DNA of 64,000 bases, from NCBI GenBank assembly GCA_903870545.1, contig CAIQDI010000033.1:62001-126000 (forward strand), read 5' to 3'. The notes under the pieces were generated by a model. The model was given only the letters and a program-made list of their open reading frames with translations. It was not told where the DNA came from and ran no database searches. Made by a program: the position numbers and the translations under genes. Shown piece by piece: positions 20,628 through 31,649 of the stretch. How positions within the stretch are numbered: position 1 is the first letter of the stretch; each line of letters starts with the position of its first letter. This stretch comes from an uncultured Pseudomonadota bacterium. GTDB lineage: Bacteria; Pseudomonadota; Gammaproteobacteria; Methylococcales; Methylomonadaceae.

Positions 20628-21457
20628 TGTTCTTGGGATTGCAACGATTCTGTCGTGTTACGATTTGTTATTTTATCAATCCAACTGTAAATCCGCTTCA
20701 CCAACAAACCTTCGTCGTGCAAATACAAATGCCCTTCGTCGTCAATTTTAACTTGTTGATAATTTGAATTTATTTTGCCCGCCACTTGCCGTTCTCGCGC
20801 ACTATTGACCACATTCGGTAAATCTGACGCGCCATAAATATCCAACATGGGCAGTGTCAATTTTGGCATAAACCGCAATGTTTGTGCCGTCAAATCACTG
20901 GTTTCAGGCACCGGTAAACTAATCGTCACCAACGCATTCACGTCCGCTATTTTTTCACTCAACGTATAACTCGCCATCAAACCGCCTAACCCGTAACCAA
21001 TCACGACAATTTTTTCCGCCTTTTCAGTTTTGGCAAAATTGATTGCCGCCACTAATCGTGCTTTGGCTTCAGGAAAGAGCGCGTAGTAATCTTGAACTGC
21101 TGCATCTGCTTCACGCACCGGCAATTGTATCGACAAAGTTGCCCAGTGATGTTCAGGAAAAAAGGTGCGTAACGGTTTGATTATCGCTTGTTGATTCGGA
21201 TTTCCGCCGGTGTCATGCAACAGAATAACGACACCGTGACGGGAATTTTTTGCCGTATCGGTATACAAACTTAAAAATTTTTTTCCGGGCGTTTCTAACC
21301 AAACCGCATGACCAAAATTTAACGTTTTTTGAATATCCGCCGCAAATTCTGCTTCGCGTTTGTCATCGCTCGCCACACACGTTAACGCGCCACATAAGCA
21401 AAGCGTAACACCCATCCGAGTCCATTTTTTGATAAACAACTGCGAAGAATTTTTCAT
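20618..21457 (-). CDS. Alpha/beta-hydrolase-like (DUF3530-like) exported protein
   Basis: Signal-like N-terminus; VVILLHDTGGNPNQQAII, IVVIGYGLGGLMASYTL, LPMLDIYGASDLP. Confidence 0.7.
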   Translation of the reverse strand: MKNSSQLFIKKWTRMGVTLCLCGALTCVASDDKREAEFAADIQKTLNFGHAVWLETPGKKFLSLYTDTAKNSRHGVVILLHDTGGNPNQQAIIKPLRTFFPEHHWATLSIQLPVREADAAVQDYYALFPEAKARLVAAINFAKTEKAEKIVVIGYGLGGLMASYTLSEKIADVNALVTISLPVPETSDLTAQTLRFMPKLTLPMLDIYGASDLPNVVNSARERQVAGKINSNYQQVKIDDEGHLYLHDEGLLVKRIYSWIDKITNRNTTESLQSQEQGK

Positions 21458-21459
21458 GA

Positions 21460-21894
21460 CTACATGCTATAAATAACGTCACGATTGCCGCTTTGCGGAT
21501 CGTTAATTTTTTCTTTAATATCTGTCTTTGACTTGCCTTGTTTGATACGGTCACGATCGTATTTTGCCATCATTTCTTCCCATGTTTTGTATTGCTGATA
21601 TTCGGCGAAACCAGCAGATTTACGTTGTGCGTAAATTTCTTTGCCCATTGCAATAATTTCGTCCGCTTTTTTGCCATCGACGGCTGACAAAAATTCAGCA
21701 TTATCTTTTTTGGCATCGCGAATCATCCAAAAAGACATTTCATATTCGACACGCTTATCTTCGGTCAAATGATTTTTAATCATTTTCACTGATTTATAAG
21801 CAGTTTTTTCACTGTGTGCGTTGATTTCTTGACCATTGCAAGCCATTAAAAGACTGCAACTGAATAGCAACAAAACAAGGGGTAATTTTTTCAT
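21460..21894 (-). CDS. Putative lipoprotein, unknown function
   Basis: MKKLPLVLLLFSCSLLMAC lipobox; small charged protein. Confidence 0.7.
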   Translation of the reverse strand: MKKLPLVLLLFSCSLLMACNGQEINAHSEKTAYKSVKMIKNHLTEDKRVEYEMSFWMIRDAKKDNAEFLSAVDGKKADEIIAMGKEIYAQRKSAGFAEYQQYKTWEEMMAKYDRDRIKQGKSKTDIKEKINDPQSGNRDVIYSM

Positions 21895-21990
21895 GAAAGT
21901 GTCTCGAATTAAAAAATGAATCGGATAATAACGCTAACGGAACAAACAAAGTAAAATACGCGGTTATTATAAACCTAAGCCGATTTTTTT

Positions 21991-23712
21991 ATGCTGGAAT
22001 TTATTTCTCTGCTCCGACAACGCTATCACGTTGTTTTGAATTCCAACCTACACGAAGCGCGTCAATACCAACTCGTTTTTGAACAGCTCACGTTGGCGGA
22101 AGCGTTTTTTCGTAAAGGTCAATATCTCAAAACGTTGCCATTATCGTGTGCGATTATTGGCCCAACGCAAGCCGGTAAAAGCTCATTGACGAATGTTTTT
22201 TTGCAATCCGAAAAGGCGGGAGTCAGTCCATTAGCGGGTTACACCGTTCATCCGCACGGTTTTTGTCATCAAATAGCGTTATCCGATTGCCACGATTTAG
22301 CTCGTTATTTCGCGCCATTCGTCCCACTTTCACGCGAAAATTTAAGTAAAAATCGTTTTGATTGTTATACCGTGGAACAAATTATTCCTAGCTCCGCTGC
22401 AAAAAGCGAAGATTTTTTACCGCCGACGTTACTTTGGGATACGCCCGATTTCGATTCGATTGACTCAACCGATTATCGCGAAGGGGTTTTAAAAACAATC
22501 GCGCTGGCGGACGTAATTATTTTAGTGGTCAGCAAAGAAAAATACGCCGATCAAACCGTTTGGGATACGCTCAAACTCATCGAACCGTTGCGCCAACCGA
22601 CGCTCATTTGCGTCAATAAATTAAGCGAAGGTTCGGAAGCAATTATTTTAGAATCACTCAAAGAAAAATGGGCGGATTATCGGCGTGATAATTTTCCCGA
22701 AGTCATTCCGTTTTTGTATCAACAAAGGACAAAATCACCTGAAATTCCCGAATCGAAACGGCACGTTGTGTTTGAATTGGCGAAAAAAGTTCAACGCGAA
22801 AAACAGCCTCGGCGCGAACAAAAATTAGTCCAAATACATTGGGCAGAATGGACGAAACCGTTACGCGCCGAACACGAAATTTATCAAGCGTGGCAAACGC
22901 TGGTTGATGACAAGATTGAGCAGGCGTTGAACGATTATGCGCGAGATTATTTGAATCATCCGCGCCACTACGAAACCTTTCAACAAGCGATTGCCGAATT
23001 GTTATTGTTACTCGAAATTCCAAGTATGGCGAAAGTGATGGTGACCGCGCGAAAGGTTTTACTGTATCCGTTAAAATTAGTGCGGCGATTGGGTAAAAGT
23101 CGAAATCATCCGCAACGAAGCCACGAAATGATTGTTTTAACGCAGCTGATTAACCACACGTTGACCGAGTTAGCGCATGAATTATTGGCTAAAAATACGC
23201 CTTCATTGTGGCGCGAATTGAGCGAACAATTGCGTCAAAATCGCACCGACGTTTTACAAGAATTCCAGCTTTCTGCCGAGGATTATCACCAAAATTTCCA
23301 GCAAGATGTTGAACAAGCGGCGCAAGGACTTTATTCAAAATTAGCAGAACAGCCGCTGGTTTTGAATACGTTACGCGCCACTCGTGTCGCCGCAGATGCT
23401 GCCGTTATTGCGTTGACGTTGTACACGGGCGGAATTGGGCTGCATGATTTAGCGATTGCGCCGGCGATGTTAATGTTGACGAATTTACTCACGGAAAGCG
23501 CAATTGGCAATTACATGAAAAAAGTGGAAGCGGATTTGAAAACTCAACAACTTGCCGCCGTAAAAAAACAAATTTTCGCGCCACTCGCGCACCGCTTGAC
23601 CGCTTTGCCGAAACACTTAAAAACCGACACGCATTTTGCGATTTCATCCGAACAACTTGCCGTTATTGAAACCCAATTTAATGAAAAACCGCATGGCTTA
23701 CGATTACTCTGA
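21991..23712 (+). CDS. Dynamin-like/YfjP-like GTPase, first of a pair
   Basis: G1 GPTQAGKSS, G3 DTPDFDS, G4-like CVNKLSEG; hydrophobic region VAADAAVIALTLYTGGIG..LAIAPAMLMLTNLL near C-terminus. Confidence 0.78.
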   Translation: MLEFISLLRQRYHVVLNSNLHEARQYQLVFEQLTLAEAFFRKGQYLKTLPLSCAIIGPTQAGKSSLTNVFLQSEKAGVSPLAGYTVHPHGFCHQIALSDCHDLARYFAPFVPLSRENLSKNRFDCYTVEQIIPSSAAKSEDFLPPTLLWDTPDFDSIDSTDYREGVLKTIALADVIILVVSKEKYADQTVWDTLKLIEPLRQPTLICVNKLSEGSEAIILESLKEKWADYRRDNFPEVIPFLYQQRTKSPEIPESKRHVVFELAKKVQREKQPRREQKLVQIHWAEWTKPLRAEHEIYQAWQTLVDDKIEQALNDYARDYLNHPRHYETFQQAIAELLLLLEIPSMAKVMVTARKVLLYPLKLVRRLGKSRNHPQRSHEMIVLTQLINHTLTELAHELLAKNTPSLWRELSEQLRQNRTDVLQEFQLSAEDYHQNFQQDVEQAAQGLYSKLAEQPLVLNTLRATRVAADAAVIALTLYTGGIGLHDLAIAPAMLMLTNLLTESAIGNYMKKVEADLKTQQLAAVKKQIFAPLAHRLTALPKHLKTDTHFAISSEQLAVIETQFNEKPHGLRLL

Positions 23713-25297
23713 ACTTTTACAAAGCGTCGAAGATTGGACGCAACAGGCTTCTGAATTGGGTTGGCTAAATCCCCAGCAAACCCCGTTAACGCATGTCAAA
23801 AAAGAAGATTTTTTCTCCCCTTTTGAAAATGGAGGCGGCGAGGATTTGCGTGAATCGCGTCCGTTAATCGTGGCGTTTATGGGCGGAACGGGCGTGGGCA
23901 AAAGTTCGTTACTCAATCGATTAGCCGGAAAACCGATTGCAAAAGCGGGAATGACGCGCCCGACTTCAAAAGAAGTGACGCTTTTTCACCATCGTGAAAT
24001 GTCGTTGCCCAATTTGCCGCTGACGGATATTCGCGTTGCAAATCATGACGATGCCGCGCAAAAAAATGTGGTGTGGATTGATATGCCTGATTTTGACAGC
24101 ACAAACGCGCACAACAAAGAATTGGTTTTCAACTGGTTGCCGCACATCGACGTGTTGATTTACGTTGTCAGTCCTGAACGCTATCGAGACGAAAAAGCGT
24201 GGCGATTATTACTCGCTGAAGGCGCAACGCATGCGTGGTTATTTATTTTAAATCAATGGGACAGAGGCGTTTTTGAACAAGCCGCCGATTTTGAAAAGCA
24301 GTTAACACTGGCTGGATTTAACGCGCCACTTATTTTTAAAACCTGTTGTGACATCGACTTAAATTTAAACGATGAATTCTGCCAATTAACCGAAACATTA
24401 ACATCGCTCGCCACGCAAAAAACTATCGAACAACTGGAAATACACGGCAAACACGTTCGCGTTCACCTGTTGCAAAATCAGTTACAAAATTATCTCGTAC
24501 CATTCGGCAATGAAACCGCGTTGAAAAAATTACCGCATCACTGGCATTCAAATTGGAAAGCGACCGCCGCACAATTACAACAGGGTTTTGCGTGGCGGCT
24601 TCAACCGTTAGCCGAACATTTTGCCCAACACGTTAACGATTTATTAAACACAAAAAACCTGATTTCACTTTGGGATGAGTGGGCGCAAACTCGTTTTGAC
24701 GATGCGTTAAATATGCTGATTATCGACGCGCAAAAATTGGGATTTCCGATTACGCCGCTGGAATTACAACTTTTACCGTTGCGCGAAAAAGCTCAAAAAC
24801 AATTCAATTCCTACGTTGAACTTCAAACGCGGCAAGCGTTGGCGCAACGTGGAAATATCGTGCAACGCGCGTTATTAAAATTCGTGGCAATGGCAGAAAT
24901 TGTGTTGCCGTTAGCGGCGATGAGTTGGGTCGGCTTTCAAGTGCTGAATGGTTATTATGAAAGCAATCAAACGCACGATCATTATTTGAATGTGGATTTT
25001 GCGATTCACAGCACGTTGGTTTGTGGATTGTCGTGGCTGGTGCCGTTTTTTATTTTGAAAAAATGCCAACCGTCGCTCGAAAAATGTGCGGTGCGCGGCT
25101 TGAATAAAGGCATTTCGCAAGGCTTGGCGAGTTTGACTGCCGAAGTAATTGCCGCTATTGAGCAGTTTCAACAACAACGCACCACGCAATTACAAAGTGT
25201 GCATGCGTTGCTGGCGGTGTGTGAATCGATAACTGAAAAACCGGTCGAATTTGCGCCAAATAGTCCGTTAGAGCGTATGTTGGTTGCTGAAAAATAA
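23681..25297 (+). CDS. Dynamin-like/YfjP-like GTPase, second of a pair
   Basis: G1 [10 protein letters not shown]3 DMPDFDS, G4-like NQWDRG; two hydrophobic segments near C-terminus. Start [13 protein letters not shown] at 23681 (or 23693) overlaps the preceding gene. Confidence 0.78.
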   Translation: MKNRMAYDYSELLQSVEDWTQQASELGWLNPQQTPLTHVKKEDFFSPFENGGGEDLRESRPLIVAFMGGTGVGKSSLLNRLAGKPIAKAGMTRPTSKEVTLFHHREMSLPNLPLTDIRVANHDDAAQKNVVWIDMPDFDSTNAHNKELVFNWLPHIDVLIYVVSPERYRDEKAWRLLLAEGATHAWLFILNQWDRGVFEQAADFEKQLTLAGFNAPLIFKTCCDIDLNLNDEFCQLTETLTSLATQKTIEQLEIHGKHVRVHLLQNQLQNYLVPFGNETALKKLPHHWHSNWKATAAQLQQGFAWRLQPLAEHFAQHVNDLLNTKNLISLWDEWAQTRFDDALNMLIIDAQKLGFPITPLELQLLPLREKAQKQFNSYVELQTRQALAQRGNIVQRALLKFVAMAEIVLPLAAMSWVGFQVLNGYYESNQTHDHYLNVDFAIHSTLVCGLSWLVPFFILKKCQPSLEKCAVRGLNKGISQGLASLTAEVIAAIEQFQQQRTTQLQSVHALLAVCESITEKPVEFAPNSPLERMLVAEK

Positions 25298-25344
25298 TCG
25301 AATACAAATTTTCCGCTATAATTAGCCCTCTTTTCTCGTTTAAT

Positions 25345-26274
25345 TTGGTCAAAATTGTGTCAACAATCAATCAAAAAGTAACTACTTTTCAAGGGCTAAT
25401 TTTAGCCCTACAAACTTATTGGGCAGAACAAGGTTGCGTGCTGCTGCAACCGCTAGATTTAGAAGTCGGTGCAGGAACCTTTCACCCCGCGACGTTTTTA
25501 CGCGCCATTGGCCCAGAGCCTTGGCGAGCGGCGTATGTGCAACCGTCACGTCGTCCAACGGATGGGCGTTTTGGTGATAATCCAAACCGTTTGCAGCATT
25601 ATTATCAGTTCCAAGTTATGCTTAAACCGTCGCCTGAAAACATTCAAGAGCTGTATTTAGGTTCGTTGCAAATGTTGGGTTTTGATTTGTTGGAACACGA
25701 TATTCGTTTTGTGGAAGACAATTGGGAATCGCCAACGTTGGGCGCGTGGGGCTTGGGCTGGGAAGTTTGGTTGAACGGCATGGAAGTCACGCAATTCACC
25801 TATTTTCAACAAGTCGGCGGTTTAGAATGCCGTCCTGTCACAGGTGAAATCACTTACGGTTTAGAACGTTTGGCGATGTATTTACAAGGCGTGAACAGCG
25901 TTTATGATTTGGTTTGGACAGAAACACCAAACGGCGTAGTGACTTACGGCGATGTATTTCATCAAAACGAAGTCGAAATGTCAGCGTTCAATTTTGACCA
26001 CGCCAATGTAGACTTTTTGTTCCACAGTTTTTTAATTTACGAACAAGAATGCCAAAAATTGATTTTGGAAGATTTACCGTTGCCTGCTTACGAAATGGTG
26101 TTGAAAGCGTCACACACATTTAATTTGCTCGATGCACGCCACGCGATTTCTGTGACTGAACGCCAACGTTATATTTTGCGCGTTCGCACATTGTCGAGAG
26201 CCGTTGCCGAAGTCTATTATGCCAAACGCGAAGCCTTAGGATTTCCACTGTTGAACACGCAAGGAGCCAACTAA
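25345..26274 (+). CDS. glyQ: Glycyl-tRNA synthetase alpha subunit
   Basis: [77 protein letters not shown]. Confidence 0.98.
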   Translation: MVKIVSTINQKVTTFQGLILALQTYWAEQGCVLLQPLDLEVGAGTFHPATFLRAIGPEPWRAAYVQPSRRPTDGRFGDNPNRLQHYYQFQVMLKPSPENIQELYLGSLQMLGFDLLEHDIRFVEDNWESPTLGAWGLGWEVWLNGMEVTQFTYFQQVGGLECRPVTGEITYGLERLAMYLQGVNSVYDLVWTETPNGVVTYGDVFHQNEVEMSAFNFDHANVDFLFHSFLIYEQECQKLILEDLPLPAYEMVLKASHTFNLLDARHAISVTERQRYILRVRTLSRAVAEVYYAKREALGFPLLNTQGAN

Positions 26275-28338
26275 ATGACAGCTCAACATTTATTATTTGA
26301 ATTGGGTTGCGAAGAATTGCCGCCGAAAACATTATTGAAATTAAGCAACGCTTTAACCGTTGGCATCGTGCAAGGTTTAAACGAAGCGGAACTCGATTTT
26401 TCAAACGTAAAAAGTTTCGCCGCGCCACGTCGTTTAGCGGTTTTTATTGAAAATTTACAAGGTTCACAAGCCAATAAAACCGTACAAAAACGCGGCGTAT
26501 CCATTCAAGCCGCTTTTCAACCAGACGGCACACCGAGTAAAGCAGCGTTAGCTTTCGCGCAAAGTTGCGGCGTGGAATTTGACCAACTCGAACGCTTAAA
26601 AACCGACAAAGGCGAATGGCTGGCGTGTACACAAACGATTGCTGGTCAAACGACGCAAAAATTGATTCCGGACATTATTCGCAAAAGTATTTCAAATTTG
26701 CCGATTGCTAAACGCATGCGCTGGGGAAGTTTCGCGGTTGAATTTGTTCGACCTGTGCATTGGGCGGTGTTGCTTTATGGCGAAGAAATTATTGAAACCG
26801 AAATTTTGGGTTTGCAAACAGGCAATCAAACACGCGGGCATCGTTTTCACGCGCCACAAAATCTGACGATTTCAAAACCTGAAAATTACGCCGAGATTTT
26901 ATTTTCACAAGGCAAAGTCATTGCCGATTTTGATACGCGAAAAAGTCAGATTCGTGCCGATGCCGAAAAAGCCGCTTTATCAGTGAACGGCATCGCGCAT
27001 ATTGAAGACGATTTGCTCGAAGAAATTGCGGCGTTAAATGAATTTCCAGTGCCGATTACAGGGCATTTTGATGAACGCTTTTTAGCGTTGCCTGCTGAAG
27101 TGTTGATTACCACGATGCAGGAAAATCAAAAATACTTTCCCGTGAAAAATACCGACGGTTCGTTGCGCCCTTATTTCATCACGTTTAGCAACATCGAAAG
27201 CACCAATCCTGAATCCATCAAAAATGGGAATGAGCGCGTGGTTACGCCACGTTTAGCGGATGCCGAATTTTTCTGGAAACAAGACCGCCGTTATTCACTG
27301 GCGGATTTCGCGCCACGTTTGGAAACTATCGTCTTTCAAGAAAAATTAGGAACGGTTGCGGCAAAAGTTGAACGCTTAGTCAAAATTTCTGAATACATTG
27401 CGCCAAAAATTAACGCCGATGTTGAACTCGCAAAACGTGCCGCTTTTTTAGCGAAAAACGATTTAATGACTGAAATGGTCGGCGAATTTGGTAATTTGCA
27501 AGGCACGATGGGGCGTTATTACGCGCTGGCGGATGGTGAAAATTCGGCAGTGGCGTTAGCAATTGAAGAGCATTATTTGCCAAAACAAGCCGGTGGCGCG
27601 ACTCCGACCAGCGAAATGGGTTGCGTCGTGGCGGTGGCTGAAAAACTCGACACGTTGGCGGGAATTTTCAGTGCTGGCTTAATCCCAACAGGCGATAAAG
27701 ATCCGTATGCGTTACGTCGTGCGGCTTTGGGTGTTTTAAGAATTCTGATTGAACACGATTTAAAACTCGATATTTACGCGCTGACTGAATTTGCATTGTC
27801 ATTATTTGCTCACGAATTCGACAAAACTAAAACACAAACGCTCGTGACGGATTTCATTTTTGAACGTTTGAAAGGTTACGCTTTAGACAAAGGTTTTACC
27901 GCTGATGAATTTGAAGCGGTTTTAGCCGTGAACCCAGCTGAACCGTTAGATTTCATGCAACGTTTAGAAGCCGTGAAAGCATTCCGTCAATTGCCCGAAG
28001 CCGAAAGTTTAGCGGCGGCAAATAAACGTATTTTGAACATTTTGAAAAAATCCGATTTGCCTGCTGAAACGATTGGTAAATTGGTTGAATCTGTTGAAAT
28101 TACGCTACACGAATTAGCAAAAAAATCGGCGGCGGACATTCAACCGTTGCTTGAAAAACGTGATTATCAAGCAACGTTAAATCGTTTGGCAGAATTGAAA
28201 CAACCTGTTGATGCCTTTTTTGATGGCGTAATGGTAAATTGTGACGATTTAGAATTACGCGCCAATCGCCTGGCGTTGCTGAATTTATTGTCAGCGCAAT
28301 TTTTAACTTGCGCGGATATTTCTAAGTTACAAGCGTAG
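26275..28338 (+). CDS. glyS: Glycyl-tRNA synthetase beta subunit
   Basis: LLFELGCEELPPKTLLKL, RMRWGSFAVEFVRPVHW, TTMQENQKYFPV. Confidence 0.98.
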   Translation: MTAQHLLFELGCEELPPKTLLKLSNALTVGIVQGLNEAELDFSNVKSFAAPRRLAVFIENLQGSQANKTVQKRGVSIQAAFQPDGTPSKAALAFAQSCGVEFDQLERLKTDKGEWLACTQTIAGQTTQKLIPDIIRKSISNLPIAKRMRWGSFAVEFVRPVHWAVLLYGEEIIETEILGLQTGNQTRGHRFHAPQNLTISKPENYAEILFSQGKVIADFDTRKSQIRADAEKAALSVNGIAHIEDDLLEEIAALNEFPVPITGHFDERFLALPAEVLITTMQENQKYFPVKNTDGSLRPYFITFSNIESTNPESIKNGNERVVTPRLADAEFFWKQDRRYSLADFAPRLETIVFQEKLGTVAAKVERLVKISEYIAPKINADVELAKRAAFLAKNDLMTEMVGEFGNLQGTMGRYYALADGENSAVALAIEEHYLPKQAGGATPTSEMGCVVAVAEKLDTLAGIFSAGLIPTGDKDPYALRRAALGVLRILIEHDLKLDIYALTEFALSLFAHEFDKTKTQTLVTDFIFERLKGYALDKGFTADEFEAVLAVNPAEPLDFMQRLEAVKAFRQLPEAESLAAANKRILNILKKSDLPAETIGKLVESVEITLHELAKKSAADIQPLLEKRDYQATLNRLAELKQPVDAFFDGVMVNCDDLELRANRLALLNLLSAQFLTCADISKLQA

Positions 28339-28344
28339 AAACCT

Positions 28345-30390
28345 ATGACTTCCCACAACCTATTAAAATTGGCATTTTACACAATAATAATTTACGGCTG
28401 TGGGAGTGTTCACGCTAAAAAAAATTTGACGTGTTCTAATTTGAAAAATGTTGATGTTGAAGATATTTCAATCGAGGAATTGATGGAAACACCGGTATTT
28501 TTGGGTGCATCGCAACAAGCCGCCTGTGCAAACGAAGCGGCGAACATTGTCAGTTCAATTAGCGGCGCAGAAATTTTAACTCGTGGCGCACGCGATTTAG
28601 TCGATGTATTGCAGCAGATTCCAGGCTTTACGTTCGGTGTAAATATGAATAACGAAATCGGCTTGGGCGTTCGCGGTATTCAAGCGGATGAAGGCAAAAT
28701 GTCGGTGTTTGTTGATGGGATTATGCTGACAGAACGACGTTTTGGAACGACAGCATTTGGCGGACGTTTTCCGATTGAACAAATTGACCGAATCGAAGTT
28801 ATTCGCGATTCAAATTCAATTATCAGCGGCAATTTTGCTGAAATGGGAATGGTGAATATCATTACCAAAAATGCCAAACAAGCCAATGGACTGGCTATCA
28901 CCACAGATTATGGACGGTTTGAACGAGGCGAAGCGCGTAAAAACATCAATGTTGCAGCGGGTAAAATCTTCGATGATTTAGAAATCAGTTTTTCTGGCAA
29001 AGCCAATGAATCACAACGTAGCGACAGGCTTTACACCGACGCGCACGGCAGTAGTTTTGATATGGCAAATAACAGTCAATTGGCTTCGTTATACGGCAAT
29101 TTGGGTTTGAAATATAAAGATTTTAAAATTCGCCTGTTGTCTGACGAATACAATGTTGAAAGTCGTGACGGTTTTGCCGACAAGATAGCGGCAAAAAATA
29201 CTTATTTGAACAACGCATTTAATACTTACGCCACAAATTTAGGGTTTGAGCATGAATTTAATGCTAATTTCAAAGTGAATTCAGCTTTTGATTTTTCGCG
29301 ACAAAGTCCGTGGGAACGTTCAAAGCATTATGAAAATGGCAAACCCACAAAATTACAAGAAAAGGTGATTGTTGATCATTATAAATTTGACACAAAAGCG
29401 ACGTGGATGACGGATTCTGGCAGTTATTTTGCGCTCGGAAATAGCTATCAAATCGAAGAATACACGCAGATTGTTTCAGGTTTTAATGGGAAATTGCCTA
29501 TTTTCACGGATTACACCGCTTATGCCGAAGGGGTTTATAAAACGGATTTTGGCGATTTATTAGCGGGTTTACGCTTTGATAATTACAGTCAATTCGGTAC
29601 CAATCTCGAGCCGCGTTTGGCATTGACCAAACAGCTCGATAAATTTCATTACAAATTACTTTATACGCACGCTTTTCAAGCACCAACGGGTGGCGATTAC
29701 CAAATGAATCTTGAATATGACCAACAAAATAAACTGGGACGACATGTGAATACTCTTGTTCCAGAATTAGCGAAAACCTACGAAATGGAATTGGGCTATG
29801 CGTTTTCAAACAATTTTGAAGTGGTTTCAAACATTTTTTACACACAAATAAAGCATATTTTTGATTATTCATTTGATGCAAATTTTGATGATTATTACGT
29901 TAATTCAAAAGCTCTCGCCACTTACGGTATTGAATCAGGTGTGAAATATAAAAATGCGACATTGGGGCATTTTGATTTAAATTATTCGTTTTACCAGTCC
30001 GCGCAAAATTCCGCTTTCAGTTATTATCAAGCGACAAATGCTGATGGAACTGTGGTGCATCCGAATATGAATTTAGGGTTTCCAACGCACAAAGTGACGC
30101 TCAATCACACGTTTAATTTCACATCAAATTTATCGTTTAATCACAATTTAATTTTCATGAGTGATCGATTAGGTTACAGCGGAAATGAATTGACGCATTA
30201 CAAACCCGAATGGCTTTATAACACCTATTTGCGCTATCAAAATATGCCGATTAAAGGCGCGGAAATTGGGTTGGGTTTATACGATGTTTTCAATGCGCGT
30301 TATCAATATGTTCAGCAATACAATGGGTTCCATCCGCCATTACCTGCTGAAGCGCGTGAATTGATGTTGCGTGTTTCTTATCAATTTTGA
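28345..30390 (+). CDS. TonB-dependent outer-membrane receptor
   Basis: Plug domain (GAEILTRGARDLVDVLQQIPGFTFGVNMNNEIGLGVRGIQ, VDGIMLTERRFG, IDRIEVIRDSNSIISGNFAEMGMVNIITK), C-terminal beta-barrel ending in aromatic F. Confidence 0.9.
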   Translation: MTSHNLLKLAFYTIIIYGCGSVHAKKNLTCSNLKNVDVEDISIEELMETPVFLGASQQAACANEAANIVSSISGAEILTRGARDLVDVLQQIPGFTFGVNMNNEIGLGVRGIQADEGKMSVFVDGIMLTERRFGTTAFGGRFPIEQIDRIEVIRDSNSIISGNFAEMGMVNIITKNAKQANGLAITTDYGRFERGEARKNINVAAGKIFDDLEISFSGKANESQRSDRLYTDAHGSSFDMANNSQLASLYGNLGLKYKDFKIRLLSDEYNVESRDGFADKIAAKNTYLNNAFNTYATNLGFEHEFNANFKVNSAFDFSRQSPWERSKHYENGKPTKLQEKVIVDHYKFDTKATWMTDSGSYFALGNSYQIEEYTQIVSGFNGKLPIFTDYTAYAEGVYKTDFGDLLAGLRFDNYSQFGTNLEPRLALTKQLDKFHYKLLYTHAFQAPTGGDYQMNLEYDQQNKLGRHVNTLVPELAKTYEMELGYAFSNNFEVVSNIFYTQIKHIFDYSFDANFDDYYVNSKALATYGIESGVKYKNATLGHFDLNYSFYQSAQNSAFSYYQATNADGTVVHPNMNLGFPTHKVTLNHTFNFTSNLSFNHNLIFMSDRLGYSGNELTHYKPEWLYNTYLRYQNMPIKGAEIGLGLYDVFNARYQYVQQYNGFHPPLPAEARELMLRVSYQF

Positions 30391-30392
30391 CG

Positions 30393-30935
30393 ATGCAAAA
30401 ATACATTCTGCTCGACCGCGACGGTGTGATTAACCACGATTCGGACGAATTTATAAAATCGCCCGATGAATGGTTGCCAATCGAAAACAGTTTAGAAGCG
30501 ATTGCGCTATTAAATCAACACGGTTTTCGTGTTGTGGTCATCAGCAATCAATCAGGTTTGGCGCGTGGTTTGTTCGACGAAAAAACGTTAAGCAAAATTC
30601 ACGACAAAATGCGTGACGCGCTGGCTGATTTGGGCGGAAAAATTGAAGCCATTTATTTTTGTCCACATCAAACTGACGATAGTTGTGAATGCCGAAAACC
30701 CAAAGCGGGTTTATTAAAAAAATTCGCCGCAGATTACGCGGTTGATTTAAAAGATGTTTATTTTATTGGTGATTCGTTACGCGATATTCAAGCCGCGCAA
30801 ACTGCTGGCGCAATACCCATTTTAGTCAAAACAGGTAACGGCGCAAAAACGTTACAACATAATCCAGAATTTTTAACTTCCCTTTCACTTTTTGAGAATT
30901 TACATGACGCAGCAAAATCCCTCATCGGTCGATAA
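30393..30935 (+). CDS. gmhB: D-glycero-beta-D-manno-heptose 1,7-bisphosphate 7-phosphatase
   Basis: MQKYILLDRDGVINHDSDEFIKSPDEW, VVISNQSGLARGLF, CPHQTDDSCECRKPKAGLL. Confidence 0.95.
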   Translation: MQKYILLDRDGVINHDSDEFIKSPDEWLPIENSLEAIALLNQHGFRVVVISNQSGLARGLFDEKTLSKIHDKMRDALADLGGKIEAIYFCPHQTDDSCECRKPKAGLLKKFAADYAVDLKDVYFIGDSLRDIQAAQTAGAIPILVKTGNGAKTLQHNPEFLTSLSLFENLHDAAKSLIGR

Positions 30936-31647
30936 TCGTCCGAAAAATTACATCGGTTCGACTTTACTTTTTTTCAGTATTTTTTTTACCGCGACGATTG
31001 AAGCGACCATTTTATTTTTGCTATTTTGGGCATCGTTTGAATTGCGTTACAAAATTGGGCGTTTGTGGTGTCGTTTAATGCTCTGGTCGATGGAAGTATG
31101 TGTCGGTTTGAAATACGAAGTAGAAGGTCTGGAAAATGTCAATCCCGAACAAGCGGCGATTATTTTCAGTAATCATCAATCCGCTTGGGAAACATTGGCG
31201 TTGCGCTATATTTTACCGACGCAATCCGCCGTGATAAAACGTGAATTGTTATATTTACCGTTGTGGGGCTGGTCGTTATTATTGTTGAAATCCATCGTAA
31301 TTGATAAACGTAACGCCCGTGGCGCGTTGAAAAGTTTGGTGAAAGACGGCACGAAATACTTGAACGAAGGTATTTGGGTGTTGATTTTCCCCGAAGGCAC
31401 CCGCGCAGGCGCACGCGAAGTATTGCCGTTCAACATGGGCGGGGCGATGTTGGCGCATAAATCGGGATTTCCCGTGATTCCGGTCGTCCATAATGCCGGC
31501 GACTTTTGGGCGCGTTACAGTTTTTTGAAATATCCTGGCACAATCAAAGTAAAAATCGGTGCGCCCATTCAAACTAAAGGACGCAAAGCCGCTGATATTA
31601 ACGCTGAAGCCGAAGCATGGATTCGACAAGCGATGTCAGAAATGTAA
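30904..31647 (+). CDS. plsC: 1-acyl-sn-glycerol-3-phosphate acyltransferase
   Basis: SNHQSAWETLAL (HX4D-like region), FPEGTRAG; start MTQQNPSSV at 30904 overlaps gmhB. Confidence 0.92.
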   Translation: MTQQNPSSVDNRPKNYIGSTLLFFSIFFTATIEATILFLLFWASFELRYKIGRLWCRLMLWSMEVCVGLKYEVEGLENVNPEQAAIIFSNHQSAWETLALRYILPTQSAVIKRELLYLPLWGWSLLLLKSIVIDKRNARGALKSLVKDGTKYLNEGIWVLIFPEGTRAGAREVLPFNMGGAMLAHKSGFPVIPVVHNAGDFWARYSFLKYPGTIKVKIGAPIQTKGRKAADINAEAEAWIRQAMSEM

Positions 31648-31649
31648 AT

